DNA of 64,000 nucleotides, from NCBI RefSeq assembly GCF_947495705.1, contig NZ_CANLZR010000001.1:1-64000 (forward strand), given 5' to 3'. The notes below the pieces were generated by a model. The model searched no databases. It had not been told where the DNA came from and worked only from the letters and a program-made list of their open reading frames with translations. Below, in pieces: positions 18,324 to 26,450 of this stretch. Each line of letters begins with the position of its first letter. Position 1 is the first letter of the stretch. The position numbers and the translations under genes are program-made. Origin of the DNA: an uncultured Phycicoccus sp. Lineage in GTDB: Bacteria; Actinomycetota; Actinomycetes; Actinomycetales; Dermatophilaceae.

Positions 18324-19133
18324 TCAGCCCATGACCGCCCGGACGAGGGGCAGGAACCCGTCGCGGTAGCCGGCCCGGGTCGGGTGGTAGATGTCGAGCA
18401 CGCCGGCCTTCTTGCCCCACACGAAGGGGGTCGCGGCGCACACGTCGTGGCCGGTGAACGACGGGACCGGGTCGAGGTACGTGAAGCCCGCAGCGGTCGC
18501 GCGGTCCCTGACCACCGCGTCCAGGTGTGCGGCGACCCCGTTGAGCAGCGGGGCCTCCCGGGAGTTGACCCCGGAGGCCTGGCCGCACGAGACGTTCGTG
18601 CCGAACGGCTTCGGGTAGCCGATGACCATGACCGTCGCCTGCGGTGCGCGAGCGCGGATGTCGGCGTAGGTGGCGTCCAGCCTGGCGGGGAGCTGGCCGT
18701 CGATGCGGGCGTCGACCTTGGCGACCGTCGAGCGGCACAGCGGCTCGTCCCAGGTGTTGACACAGGACAGGATGAGGTCGGCGAAGCCGACGTCGTTGCC
18801 GCCGATGCTGACCGTGACGAAGTCGGTCCCCGCGGAGAGCGCCGCGGTCTGCCCGCCGGTCACGTCGCCGGTCTCGGCGCCGGAGCACGCGCGGAACCGC
18901 AGGCTCGTGTTGGGCCTGGCCTTCGCGATGAGCGGCGCGTACGCGAGGCTGCTGCGGTAGCAGGACAGGCTGAGGTCCGGCCAGCCGGTGCCGTTGCCGG
19001 CCGCGTAGGAGTCGCCGAGCGCGACGTACTCGTCCGGCTCGGCCGCGACCGCCGCCGGTGCCGCCGCGAGGGCGAGGGTGCAGAGGAGGGCCGCAGCGGC
19101 GGCGAGGGACCGGGAGCGGGAACGGACGGGCAA
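18324..19133 (-). CDS. Secreted SGNH/GDSL-family hydrolase (SEST-like)
   Basis: A 269-residue exported esterase/lipase. The start is a TTG at 19133, chosen because a strong AAGGAG sits 6 nt upstream and the protein then begins with a compact signal peptide (basic RSRSRS, hydrophobic LAAAAALLCTLALAAA, AVAAEP cleavage region). Block I is VALGDSYAAGNG (catalytic Ser), block III SIGGNDVGF, and the C-terminal block DIYHPTRAGYR carries the Asp-x-x-His pair. Six or more cysteines suggest disulfides, as in Streptomyces scabies esterase-like enzymes. Substrate unknown. Confidence 0.88.
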   Translation of the reverse strand: MPVRSRSRSLAAAAALLCTLALAAAPAAVAAEPDEYVALGDSYAAGNGTGWPDLSLSCYRSSLAYAPLIAKARPNTSLRFRACSGAETGDVTGGQTAALSAGTDFVTVSIGGNDVGFADLILSCVNTWDEPLCRSTVAKVDARIDGQLPARLDATYADIRARAPQATVMVIGYPKPFGTNVSCGQASGVNSREAPLLNGVAAHLDAVVRDRATAAGFTYLDPVPSFTGHDVCAATPFVWGKKAGVLDIYHPTRAGYRDGFLPLVRAVMG

Positions 19134-19552
19134 CGGGCACTCCTTCGTGCGGGGTCGCGGGCGGTCGAGCGCCCCGCCCCGGGCCCTCACCGTCACCTCC
19201 GGAGGGCCGGTCCGCAACCCGAGCGCAGGGCCGCGCCCGGCCTTAACACTTTAAGAAATCTTTACCAAGAGAGTCCCGTGGCTCCGGCCGAGGTGGGATC
19301 GTTGCTCCACCCCGACCGGTGCCGGGCGCCACACCCCCGCTCGCTTCCGGTCGGCCCGGCATCAGACCCGGGCGCGGTCACGGCGGCCGGCCCTGTGGCG
19401 GATCGCTCCGTCGCATTGGTCGCCGTGGCCGTGGTGCACGCCTTGCTGACCCAGCGGGTACGGGCGGGTTGGCCCTGCCCAGCGTGGCGGAGATGTCCGC
19501 GGCCCGCCATGGCTAGACCGGACCATCCTCGGCGGCTCGGTGCGCCCCGCGG
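19134..19552. promoter_or_regulatory. 419-bp intergenic region with an AT-rich palindrome
   Basis: Lies between the SGNH hydrolase and the PIG-L gene, whose 3' end is at 19553. It holds a rare AT-rich patch at 19241-19270 containing the exact inverted repeat CTTAA-CACT-TTAAG (19242-19255), about 110 bp upstream of the hydrolase start: a candidate operator/promoter. The GC-rich leader between it and the TTG can fold (CCGGCCCTCCGG region), but I recognise no riboswitch. The part from 19300 to 19552 shows no convincing gene. Confidence 0.4.
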
Positions 19553-20353
19553 TCAGGGCCGGGTGAACGGCCAGCCGGTCACCATGCCGGGGGCACGGCC
19601 CGGTTCGAGGTAGTGCTCGTAGCCGAAGACCGCTTCGAAGGCCTCCGCCGGCATCGCGAGCATCATCCCCACGTCGCTCGTCTGGCTCGCATGGCTGGCG
19701 AGCGCGGCCCGCTTGCGGTCGAGGAGGTCGCGCACGTCGACGCGCCAGTGCAGCTCGACCTCGGGCGTGCCCATCGGGTTGCCGTCGTCCATCGGGCGGT
19801 CCGGGTCCCAGTCGCCCGCGTCGACGCCGGCCGCTCGCGCGCGCTGCGTCAGCTCGCGCATCGCGTCGCGGTTCATCGTCGACTCCAGGACGCGCGGCCG
19901 CCGGGCCGCCAGGTCGGCCGCCCGGTGGAGCACGTGGTGGACCTTGACGTGGTCGGGGTGCCCGTAGCCACCGTGCCAGTCGTACCCGACGACGACGTCG
20001 GCGTCCTCCTCGTCGAGGACCCCGGCCACGCGCGCCGCCGCCTCGTCGAGGTCGGCCGCCACGAAGGCGCCCGTGGCCTCGTTCTGCTCCCAGCCGGACA
20101 TCCCGGAGTCCGCGTACCCGAGCCGTTCGACGCGGTGCAGCCCGATGGCCCGCGCCGACTCGTCCAGCTCACGGCGACGCCGATGGACGACGGTCTCGCC
20201 GTCGGCCAGGTCCTCGGGTGCCGTGCCGTGGTCGCCGTCGGTGGCGACGACGAGGACGACGCGGTGCCCCTCGTCGACCGCCCGGGCCATGGTGCCGGAG
20301 GTCTGCGAGGCCTCGTCGTCGGGGTGGGCGTGGAGGAAGACGATCGTGGACAC
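19553..20353 (-). CDS. PIG-L / LmbE-family deacetylase
   Basis: A 266-residue zinc-dependent N-deacetylase-like protein. Zinc/active-site motifs are FLHAHPDDEASQTSG at the N-terminus and GGYGHPDHVKVHHV near residue 137. The family includes MshB and Mca of mycothiol metabolism; the gene at 36402 is the better MshB candidate, so this one may act as a mycothiol-conjugate amidase or on another amide (open). The GTG at 20353 was chosen: CAGGAT lies 6 nt upstream, a -10-like hexamer. Confidence 0.82.
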   Translation of the reverse strand: MSTIVFLHAHPDDEASQTSGTMARAVDEGHRVVLVVATDGDHGTAPEDLADGETVVHRRRRELDESARAIGLHRVERLGYADSGMSGWEQNEATGAFVAADLDEAAARVAGVLDEEDADVVVGYDWHGGYGHPDHVKVHHVLHRAADLAARRPRVLESTMNRDAMRELTQRARAAGVDAGDWDPDRPMDDGNPMGTPEVELHWRVDVRDLLDRKRAALASHASQTSDVGMMLAMPAEAFEAVFGYEHYLEPGRAPGMVTGWPFTRP

Positions 20354-20467
20354 GGCCACATCCTGCCGGACCGCACGCAAAGCCCCGCGCGGGCCACCGC
20401 GTACCTACAGTTCCTCTCGGTCCGGGGGCCCCCGGTCATGCTCGCGCGGGAAACTCAGGAGGGTTCT

Positions 20468-20773
20468 GTGACAACGACAGAGAGGACCGGCCCCGACGAA
20501 CACCGTCGGGACCCGGTCGACCACGACACCGACCCACCGGCCCGGACCGGGCTGCTCGTCGTCGCGGGGGTGCTGCTCCTCCTCCCGATCGTGGCGCTCA
20601 TGTGGGTCGGCAGCTACGACCGCGTCGAGCCCCGCCTCGGGGCCTTCCCGTTCTTCGTCTGGTACCAGTTCCTCTGGGTGTTCCTGTGCTCGGTGCTCAC
20701 GTACACGGCGTACCGCATCGTGCTCGTCGCGCGCCCGCACCGGCCGATGAGTGAGCCGGAGGACGGGGAATGA
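20468..20773 (+). CDS. DUF3311 small membrane protein, partner of MctP
   Basis: A 101-residue protein with an acidic/basic N-terminal tail and two TM helices (GLLVVAGVLLLLPIVALMWVG; FVWYQFLWVFLCSVLTYTAYRIV), the DUF3311 pattern. It overlaps the sodium:solute symporter start by 4 bp (ATGA), so the two are translationally coupled; DUF3311 proteins regularly precede such symporters and probably form a complex. GTG start 20468 with AGGAGGG just upstream. Confidence 0.88.
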   Translation: MTTTERTGPDEHRRDPVDHDTDPPARTGLLVVAGVLLLLPIVALMWVGSYDRVEPRLGAFPFFVWYQFLWVFLCSVLTYTAYRIVLVARPHRPMSEPEDGE

Positions 20774-22416
20774 GCGGGGTCAACGGCGTCGCGCTCGCCG
20801 TCCTCATCGCGCTGTTCGCCCTCGTCACCGGCATGGGGTTCTGGGCCACCCGCTGGCGCCGGCCGACCTCGATGGAGTCGCTCGACGAGTGGGGCCTCGG
20901 GGGCCGCTCGTTCGGCACCTGGATCACCTGGTTCCTGCTCGGTGGCGACCTGTACACGGCGTACACGTTCGTCGCCGTGCCCGCGGCGATGTTCGCGCTC
21001 GGCTCGGTGGCCGGGTTCTTCGCGGTGCCCTACACGATCGTGCTCTACCCGATCATCTTCGTCTTCATGGCGCGGCTGTGGTCGGTGAGCCACCGGCACG
21101 GCTACGTCACGACGGCCGACTTCGTCCGGGGCCGGTTCGGCTCACGCGGGCTCTCGCTCGCGGTCGCCGTCACCGGGTTCCTCGCGACGATGCCCTACAT
21201 CGCCCTCCAGCTGGTCGGCATCCAGGCCGTCCTCGAGGTGGCCGGGCTCGGCGGCGGCGGCAACATCATCGCCAAGGACCTGCCCCTGTTCATCGCGTTC
21301 GCGCTGCTCGCGGCGTACACGTACTCGAGCGGGCTGCGGGCCCCGGCGGTCATCGCGTTCGTCAAGGACACCCTGATCTACCTCGTCATCATCGTCGCGA
21401 TCCTCTACCTGCCCGCGAAGGTCGGCGGCTGGGACGCCGTGTTCACCGCGGCCGAGGAGAAGATGGCCACGCCCGCCGCCGACGGGAAGCCGACCGGCGC
21501 CTTCATCCCGGCGGCCTCGCAGCACTGGGCCTACGCCACCCTGGCGCTCGGCTCGGCGCTCGCGCTGTTCATGTACCCGCACTCGATCACGGCGAGCCTG
21601 TCGGCGAAGTCCCGCAACACGATCCGGCGCAACGCCTCGATCCTGCCCGCGTACAGCTTCGTCCTCGGGCTCCTCGCGCTGCTCGGCTGGGTCGCGATCG
21701 CCGCCGGCACCCAGCCGATCGGGCTCGACGGCAAGCCCAACGCCCAGCTCGTCGTGCCGCAGCTGTTCGAGGACATGTTCCCCGACTGGTTCGCGGGCGT
21801 CGCGTTCGCGGCCATCGCCATCGGCGCGCTGGTGCCGGCGGCCATCATGTCGATCGCCGCGGCGAACACGTTCACCCGCAACATCTACAAGGAGTGGCTG
21901 AAGCCGGACGCCACGCCGCAGCAGGAGGCCAAGGTCTCCAAGCTCGTCTCGCTCGTCGTCAAGGCGTTCGCCCTGGTCTTCGTGCTGGCGCTCGACAAGC
22001 AGAACGCCATCAACTTCCAGCTCCTCGGGGGCATCTGGATCCTCCAGACGTTCCCGGCCGTGGTCCTCGGGCTGTACACCCGCTGGCTGCACCGCTGGGC
22101 CCTGACCGTCGGCTGGGCGGTCGGGATGGTCTACGGCACGTGGCAGGCGTACGGGGTGGCGAACCCGCGCTCCGGGGTGGAGCACTTCGGCGGCTCGCTC
22201 GACCTCATCCCGGTCATCGGCGAGCTCGGCTACATCGCGATGACGGCCTTCGTTCTCAACCTCGTCGTCGCCGTCGGGGGCACATTCGCCCTGCGCGCGC
22301 TCAAGGCGCCGGAGGGTGTCGACGAGACGATCCGCGGCGACTACTTCGCCGACGAGGGCGACCCGCGGGTGCAGAAGGTCCTCGAGCCGATCCACCAGGA
22401 GGCCCCCAGCCCCTGA
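20770..22416 (+). CDS. mctP: Sodium:solute symporter, MctP-type monocarboxylate permease
   Basis: A 548-residue SSS-family carrier with about 13 TM helices. Typical features are TSMESLDEWGLGGRSFGTWITWFLLGGDLYTAYTF near TM1-2 and TADFVRGRFGS, and a conserved MYPHSITASLSAKSRNTIRRN segment typical of MctP-like transporters of lactate, pyruvate, propionate and related acids. It follows its DUF3311 partner with a 4-bp overlap and is closed by a perfect hairpin. Confidence 0.88.
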   Translation: MSGVNGVALAVLIALFALVTGMGFWATRWRRPTSMESLDEWGLGGRSFGTWITWFLLGGDLYTAYTFVAVPAAMFALGSVAGFFAVPYTIVLYPIIFVFMARLWSVSHRHGYVTTADFVRGRFGSRGLSLAVAVTGFLATMPYIALQLVGIQAVLEVAGLGGGGNIIAKDLPLFIAFALLAAYTYSSGLRAPAVIAFVKDTLIYLVIIVAILYLPAKVGGWDAVFTAAEEKMATPAADGKPTGAFIPAASQHWAYATLALGSALALFMYPHSITASLSAKSRNTIRRNASILPAYSFVLGLLALLGWVAIAAGTQPIGLDGKPNAQLVVPQLFEDMFPDWFAGVAFAAIAIGALVPAAIMSIAAANTFTRNIYKEWLKPDATPQQEAKVSKLVSLVVKAFALVFVLALDKQNAINFQLLGGIWILQTFPAVVLGLYTRWLHRWALTVGWAVGMVYGTWQAYGVANPRSGVEHFGGSLDLIPVIGELGYIAMTAFVLNLVVAVGGTFALRALKAPEGVDETIRGDYFADEGDPRVQKVLEPIHQEAPSP

Positions 22417-22426
22417 CCGGCACGGA

Positions 22427-22460
22427 CCGGCGGCCGCGGACCGTGGTCCGCGGCCGCCGG
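22427..22460. terminator. Perfect 16-bp palindrome after mctP
   Basis: CCGGCGGCCGCGGACC (22427-22442), two central bases, exact complement (22445-22460). It ends 21 bp before the malQ ATG and so likely separates mctP and malQ transcription. Confidence 0.7.
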
Positions 22461-22481
22461 AACTCTTGGCAGGATGGGCGC

Positions 22482-24611
22482 ATGCAGTCCGCCCCGCCCG
22501 CCCGGCTCGTCGAGCTCGCCCAGGCGCACGGCGTCGCGACGGAGTACTGGGACTGGGTCGGGCGGCACGTCACCGTCGCGAGCGACACGATCCGGGCGGT
22601 CCTGGCCGCGCTCGGGGTCGCAGCCGAGGACGACGCGCAGGTGGAGGCCTCGCTGGAAGACGTGGTGGACGCTCCGTGGCGGCGCACCCTGCCGGCGACC
22701 GTCGTCGCACGCGCCGGGCGCCCGCACCAGGTGCACACGCACGTCCTGGCCGGCTCCGGCGTGCGCCTCGTCGTCGAGCTCGAGGACGGGTCCGTGCGGG
22801 ACGTGCCGCAGGTCGACCGCTGGGTCCCGGACCGCGTCGTCGACGGGACGCCGCTGGGGGAGGCGACCTTCGAGCTGCCGGGCGACCTGCCGCTCGGCTG
22901 GCACGCCCTCGTCGCCCACATCGACGCCCCGGCCCTGGAGGCCACCTCGGCCCGCGCCACCCTTGTCGTGACGCCCGAGCGTCTCGAGCTGCCCGAGCCG
23001 GTGGCGTCCCAACGGGTCGTCGGGCTCATGGCGCAGCTGTACCAGGTGCGGTCGTCGGGGTCGTGGGGCGTGGGGGACCTGCGGGACCTCGCCGACCTCG
23101 CCACCTGGGCCGCGGCCGCGCACGACGCCGACTTCGTCCTCGTCAACCCTCTGCACGCCGCGGAGCCCGTCGCGCCGATGGAGCCCTCGCCGTACCTGCC
23201 GACGACGCGCCGCTTCGTCAACCCGCTGTACCTGCGGGTCGAGGACATCCCCGAGGTCGTCTCGCTCGATGCGAGTGCGCAGCGGCGGATGCTCGACCTC
23301 GCGGCCGCCGGTCGGGCCCTGAGCGCGGGCGACCGCATCGACCGGGACGGTGCCTGGGCGCTGAAGTCGCAGGCCCTGCACCTCGTGTACGACGCCGGGC
23401 TCGGTCCCGCGCGGGCGGCGGCGTTCGCGGAGTTCTGCGCCCGCGAGGGTGAGGGCCTGCTGCGGTACGCGACGTGGTGCGCCATCGCCGAGCGTCGGGG
23501 GCTGCCGTTCACCGAGTGGCCGGCGCACCTGCAGGACCCGGACGGCCCCGAGGTGCACGCGTTCCAGGAGGCCGAGTCCGACACCGTCGACTTCCACCGC
23601 TGGCTCCAGTGGCTCCTGGAGCAGCAGCTGGCGTCGGTGCAGCGTGAGGCCCGGATGGCCGGGATGTCGCTGGGGGTGGTCCACGACCTCGCGGTCGGGG
23701 TCCACCCGGTCGGCGCCGACGCCTGGGGGCTCGGCGACGCCCTGGCCCGCGGGGTGACCGTGGGGGCGCCGCCGGACCCGTTCAACCAGCTCGGCCAGAA
23801 CTGGAGCCAGCCGCCCTGGCGCCCGGACCGCCTCGCCGACCTCGGGTACGCCCCGTTCCGCGAGATGGTCCGCACGGTGCTGCGGGACTCCGGCGGGATC
23901 CGGGTCGACCACATCCTCGGGCTGTTCCGGCTGTGGTGGATCCCCGCCGGCGGCACGCCCGCCGACGGCACCTACGTCTACTACGACCACGAGGCGCTCA
24001 TCGGCATCCTCGTCCTGGAGGCCCAGCGCGCCGGGGCGGTCGTCATCGGCGAGGACCTCGGGGTGGTCGCGCCGAACGTCCGGGACGTCCTCGTCGAGCG
24101 GGGGCTGCTCGGCACGTCGATCCTGTGGTTCGAGTGGGACGACGACACCGTGCGGCCGCCGGAGGCGTACCGGGACCTCTGCCTGTCGACGGTGACGGTG
24201 CACGACCTGCCGCCGACCGCGGGGTACCTGACGCTCGAGCACGTGGCCGTGCGCGAGCAGCTGGGGCTGCTCACCCGGCCGGTCGAGGAGGAGCGCGACG
24301 TCGAACGTGCCGCGATCGGGCGGGTCGAGGCGGCGCTGGCGGAGCGCGGGCTGCTGCCGAAGGGCGCCGACCTCGACGAGACCGTCGTCGCGCTGCACCG
24401 CTGGCTCGCGGCCACCCCGAGCCGGATGCTCGCGGTGGCGCTGCCGGACCTCGTCGGCGACCGGCGGGCCATCAACCAGCCGGGGACCAGCGACGAGTAC
24501 CCCAACTGGCGGCTCCCGCTGGCCGGCCCGGACGGCGAGCGGGTGGACCTCGACGACATCCGGGAGTCCCCCCTGGCCGACGCGCTCTTCGAGGCCCTCC
24601 GCACCCCCTGA
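22482..24611 (+). CDS. malQ: 4-alpha-glucanotransferase (amylomaltase, GH77)
   Basis: A 709-residue GH77 enzyme of the long actinobacterial type, with an N-terminal MalQ extension (residues 1-170) before the barrel. Barrel motifs include PSPYLPTTRRFVNPLY, the nucleophile region GGIRVDHILGLFRLWW, the acid/base region VVIGEDLGVVAPNVR and DLPPTAGYLTLE, then NQPGTSDEYPNWRLPL. It transfers alpha-1,4-glucan segments during maltodextrin or glycogen use. The ATG at 22482 follows CAGGAT by 6 nt, a degenerate leaderless-type promoter. Confidence 0.95.
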   Translation: MQSAPPARLVELAQAHGVATEYWDWVGRHVTVASDTIRAVLAALGVAAEDDAQVEASLEDVVDAPWRRTLPATVVARAGRPHQVHTHVLAGSGVRLVVELEDGSVRDVPQVDRWVPDRVVDGTPLGEATFELPGDLPLGWHALVAHIDAPALEATSARATLVVTPERLELPEPVASQRVVGLMAQLYQVRSSGSWGVGDLRDLADLATWAAAAHDADFVLVNPLHAAEPVAPMEPSPYLPTTRRFVNPLYLRVEDIPEVVSLDASAQRRMLDLAAAGRALSAGDRIDRDGAWALKSQALHLVYDAGLGPARAAAFAEFCAREGEGLLRYATWCAIAERRGLPFTEWPAHLQDPDGPEVHAFQEAESDTVDFHRWLQWLLEQQLASVQREARMAGMSLGVVHDLAVGVHPVGADAWGLGDALARGVTVGAPPDPFNQLGQNWSQPPWRPDRLADLGYAPFREMVRTVLRDSGGIRVDHILGLFRLWWIPAGGTPADGTYVYYDHEALIGILVLEAQRAGAVVIGEDLGVVAPNVRDVLVERGLLGTSILWFEWDDDTVRPPEAYRDLCLSTVTVHDLPPTAGYLTLEHVAVREQLGLLTRPVEEERDVERAAIGRVEAALAERGLLPKGADLDETVVALHRWLAATPSRMLAVALPDLVGDRRAINQPGTSDEYPNWRLPLAGPDGERVDLDDIRESPLADALFEALRTP

Positions 24612-24631
24612 CTTCCCCGGGAAGCAGCGGG

Positions 24632-25339
24632 TCAGGGGAGGAGGGCGGCGAAGCGGGCGGCGAACGGCTGCCAGGTGGTGCGTAGCGACACCCGCGCGGC
24701 CGCCACCTCGGCGACGACACGGTCCGCCTCGTCGTCCAGGCCGTCGGGGCGCTCCGAGCGCACCCAGTCCTCGAAGATCTCGGGCGAGGTCTCGGGGTGG
24801 AACTGCACGCTCCACGCCTGCAGGCCGAGCCGCAGCGCCTGCGGGGAGCCGTCGGGGAGCCGGGCGAGCACGGTGGCGCCCGGTGGGGTCGTGGTCACGA
24901 CGTCGTCGTTGAAGTGCACCGCCGGTGACCCGTCGAACCCGGCCAGCAGCGGGTCGTCCGCGCCGTGCGGCGTCAGTGCGACCGGCTCGAGCCCGATGGT
25001 GCGCCCCCGCGGGTTGCGGGCCACGGTCCCGCCGAGCGCCACCGACGCCAGCTGGTGGCCGAGGCAGACCCCGAGCACCGGCGCCCCGGCCCGCACGGTG
25101 TCGCGCACCAGGTCCTTGGTGGGCGTGAGCCACGGGTGCTCGGCGTCGTCGCCGGCGCCCATCGCGCCGCCGAGGACGACGAGCCCGTCGGCCGCGACGT
25201 CGCCGAGCCGGGCGGGCACCGGCTCCCCGAGGTCGCCGCGGACGATGACGAGGGTCAGCCCGGCGGCCTCCCACCACTCGCCGAGCCAGCCGGCGGGAGC
25301 GTCGGGTTCGTGCTGGACGACGAGGAGCCGCCCGCTCAT
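24632..25339 (-). CDS. Class I glutamine amidotransferase-like protein
   Basis: A 235-residue stand-alone GATase1 domain. The nucleophile elbow is PVLGVCLGHQLASVALGG, and the His-Glu pair is in WSVQFHPETSPEIFEDW. The family is annotated by similarity to GMP synthase, but no synthetase partner is adjacent; related enzymes hydrolyse gamma-glutamyl amides. Its ATG shares one base with the stop of the VIT1/CCC1 gene upstream (TGATG), so it is translationally coupled to it. Confidence 0.85.
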   Translation of the reverse strand: MSGRLLVVQHEPDAPAGWLGEWWEAAGLTLVIVRGDLGEPVPARLGDVAADGLVVLGGAMGAGDDAEHPWLTPTKDLVRDTVRAGAPVLGVCLGHQLASVALGGTVARNPRGRTIGLEPVALTPHGADDPLLAGFDGSPAVHFNDDVVTTTPPGATVLARLPDGSPQALRLGLQAWSVQFHPETSPEIFEDWVRSERPDGLDDEADRVVAEVAAARVSLRTTWQPFAARFAALLP

Positions 25340-26094
25340 CAGCCCACCTGGGTGCCGACGAGCGAGCCGATGGCGAAGGTCACGGCCATCGCGAGCAAAC
25401 CGCCGACGACCACCCGCAGCGTCGCACGCCGGGCGTCGGAGTCGCCGAGCCGCGCGCTGATGACCCCGGTGCCGGCCAGGGCGACGACGACGGCCATGAC
25501 CGTCACCGGCACCCGCCACGACACCGACGGGAGGACGATCGCGATCAGCGGCAGCAGCGCACCGACGGTGAACGCGACCATCGAGGCCCAGGCGGCGTGC
25601 CAGGGGTTGGTCAGGTTGTCGGGGTCGATCCCCAGCTCGGCCTCCGCGTGCGCGCCGAGCGCGTCGTGCGCGGTGAGCTCGACGGCCACCCGGTGCGCGA
25701 GGTCGGGGGAGAGGCCCTTGCCCTGGTAGATGCCGGCGAGCTCGGCGAGCTCGGCCTCGGGCTCCTCCCGCAGCTCGCGGATCTCCTTGGCGATGAGGGA
25801 CCGCTCGGTGTCGCGCTGGGTGCTCACCGAGACGAACTCGCCGACACCCATGCTCATCGCCCCGGCGGCGAGCCCGGCGAGGCCGGCGGTGAGGACGATG
25901 CCCCGGTCCGTCGTCGCCGCGGCGACGCCGATGACGAGCCCCGCGGTGGACACGATGCCGTCGTTGGCCCCGAGGACCGCAGCGCGCAGCCAGTTGAGCC
26001 GCGTCGCGAAGGACCCGTCGTGCGCCTCGTCGTGGTCCGCGAGCGCTGCGGCGGCCACCTCGCGGTCGACCGGACGGGAGGGACCGTCAGCCAT
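25339..26094 (-). CDS. VIT1/CCC1 family metal transporter
   Basis: A 251-residue membrane protein. The N-terminal half has FATRLNWLRAAVLGANDGIVSTAGLVIGVAAA, the hallmark of VIT1/CCC1 Fe/Mn transporters, and GAMSMGVGEFVSVSTQRDTERS. A middle cytosolic acidic helical section carries EIRELREEPEAELAELAGIY. Three C-terminal TM helices follow. It likely moves Fe(II) or Mn(II) out of the cytosol. Overlaps PCD by 8 bp upstream and the amidotransferase by 1 bp downstream. Confidence 0.9.
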   Translation of the reverse strand: MADGPSRPVDREVAAAALADHDEAHDGSFATRLNWLRAAVLGANDGIVSTAGLVIGVAAATTDRGIVLTAGLAGLAAGAMSMGVGEFVSVSTQRDTERSLIAKEIRELREEPEAELAELAGIYQGKGLSPDLAHRVAVELTAHDALGAHAEAELGIDPDNLTNPWHAAWASMVAFTVGALLPLIAIVLPSVSWRVPVTVMAVVVALAGTGVISARLGDSDARRATLRVVVGGLLAMAVTFAIGSLVGTQVG

Positions 26095-26395
26095 TGAGGA
26101 CCGCGCCCTCGGACCGGGCCGCCTGGGAGATCCGGTGCGCGAGCTCGATGTCGAGCTGGGTCAGCCCGCCCGCGTCGTGGGTCGAGAGCAGCCACCGCGT
26201 GGTGCGCCACCGGATGTCGATGTCCGGGTGGTGGTTCATCTGCTCGGCCTCGTCGGCCGCGGCCGCGACGATGCGGATGGCGGCCGGGAAGTCGGGGGCC
26301 TCGATGGTCGCGACGATGGCGTCGCCCTCGCGCGCCCACCCGGGCAGGTCGGCGAGCTGGCGGGTGACCTCGTCGTCGGTGAGGAGTCGGCTCAT
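26087..26395 (-). CDS. 4a-hydroxytetrahydrobiopterin dehydratase (PCD/DCoH)
   Basis: A 102-residue PCD protein. The motif AEQMNHHPDIDIRW contains the paired histidines of the active site, and LSTHDAGGLTQLDIELAHRI the third histidine and the conserved end. It dehydrates 4a-hydroxypterins after aromatic amino-acid hydroxylases; no hydroxylase is nearby. First gene of a tightly overlapping trio with VIT1 and the amidotransferase. ATG 26395 follows CAGAAT by 6 nt. Confidence 0.9.
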   Translation of the reverse strand: MSRLLTDDEVTRQLADLPGWAREGDAIVATIEAPDFPAAIRIVAAAADEAEQMNHHPDIDIRWRTTRWLLSTHDAGGLTQLDIELAHRISQAARSEGAVLNG

Positions 26396-26450
26396 GCCGC
26401 CATTCTGCTCCACCGCCCCGTGGCGGGGCAGGTGAGGCGGGCCTCACCCG

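Noticed and set aside
19134-19260. A possible c-di-AMP or other riboswitch in the SGNH hydrolase leader
   Set aside because: The leader is GC-rich and folds, but I do not see the conserved core sequences of known riboswitch classes.
19553-20353. Annotation as MshB
   Set aside because: It lacks the CTLGEEGE and DSGMAGTP-context set seen at 36402; it is left as a PIG-L family deacetylase.
20751-24611. A 1286-codon open frame spanning mctP and malQ
   Set aside because: Only its last 709 codons are malQ; the first part is an out-of-frame shadow of mctP with Arg/Pro/Gly-rich non-protein-like composition.
22341-25277. A 978-codon minus-strand open frame
   Set aside because: It is antisense to malQ and in another frame of the amidotransferase; high GC at third positions creates long spurious frames. 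No family motif is visible.
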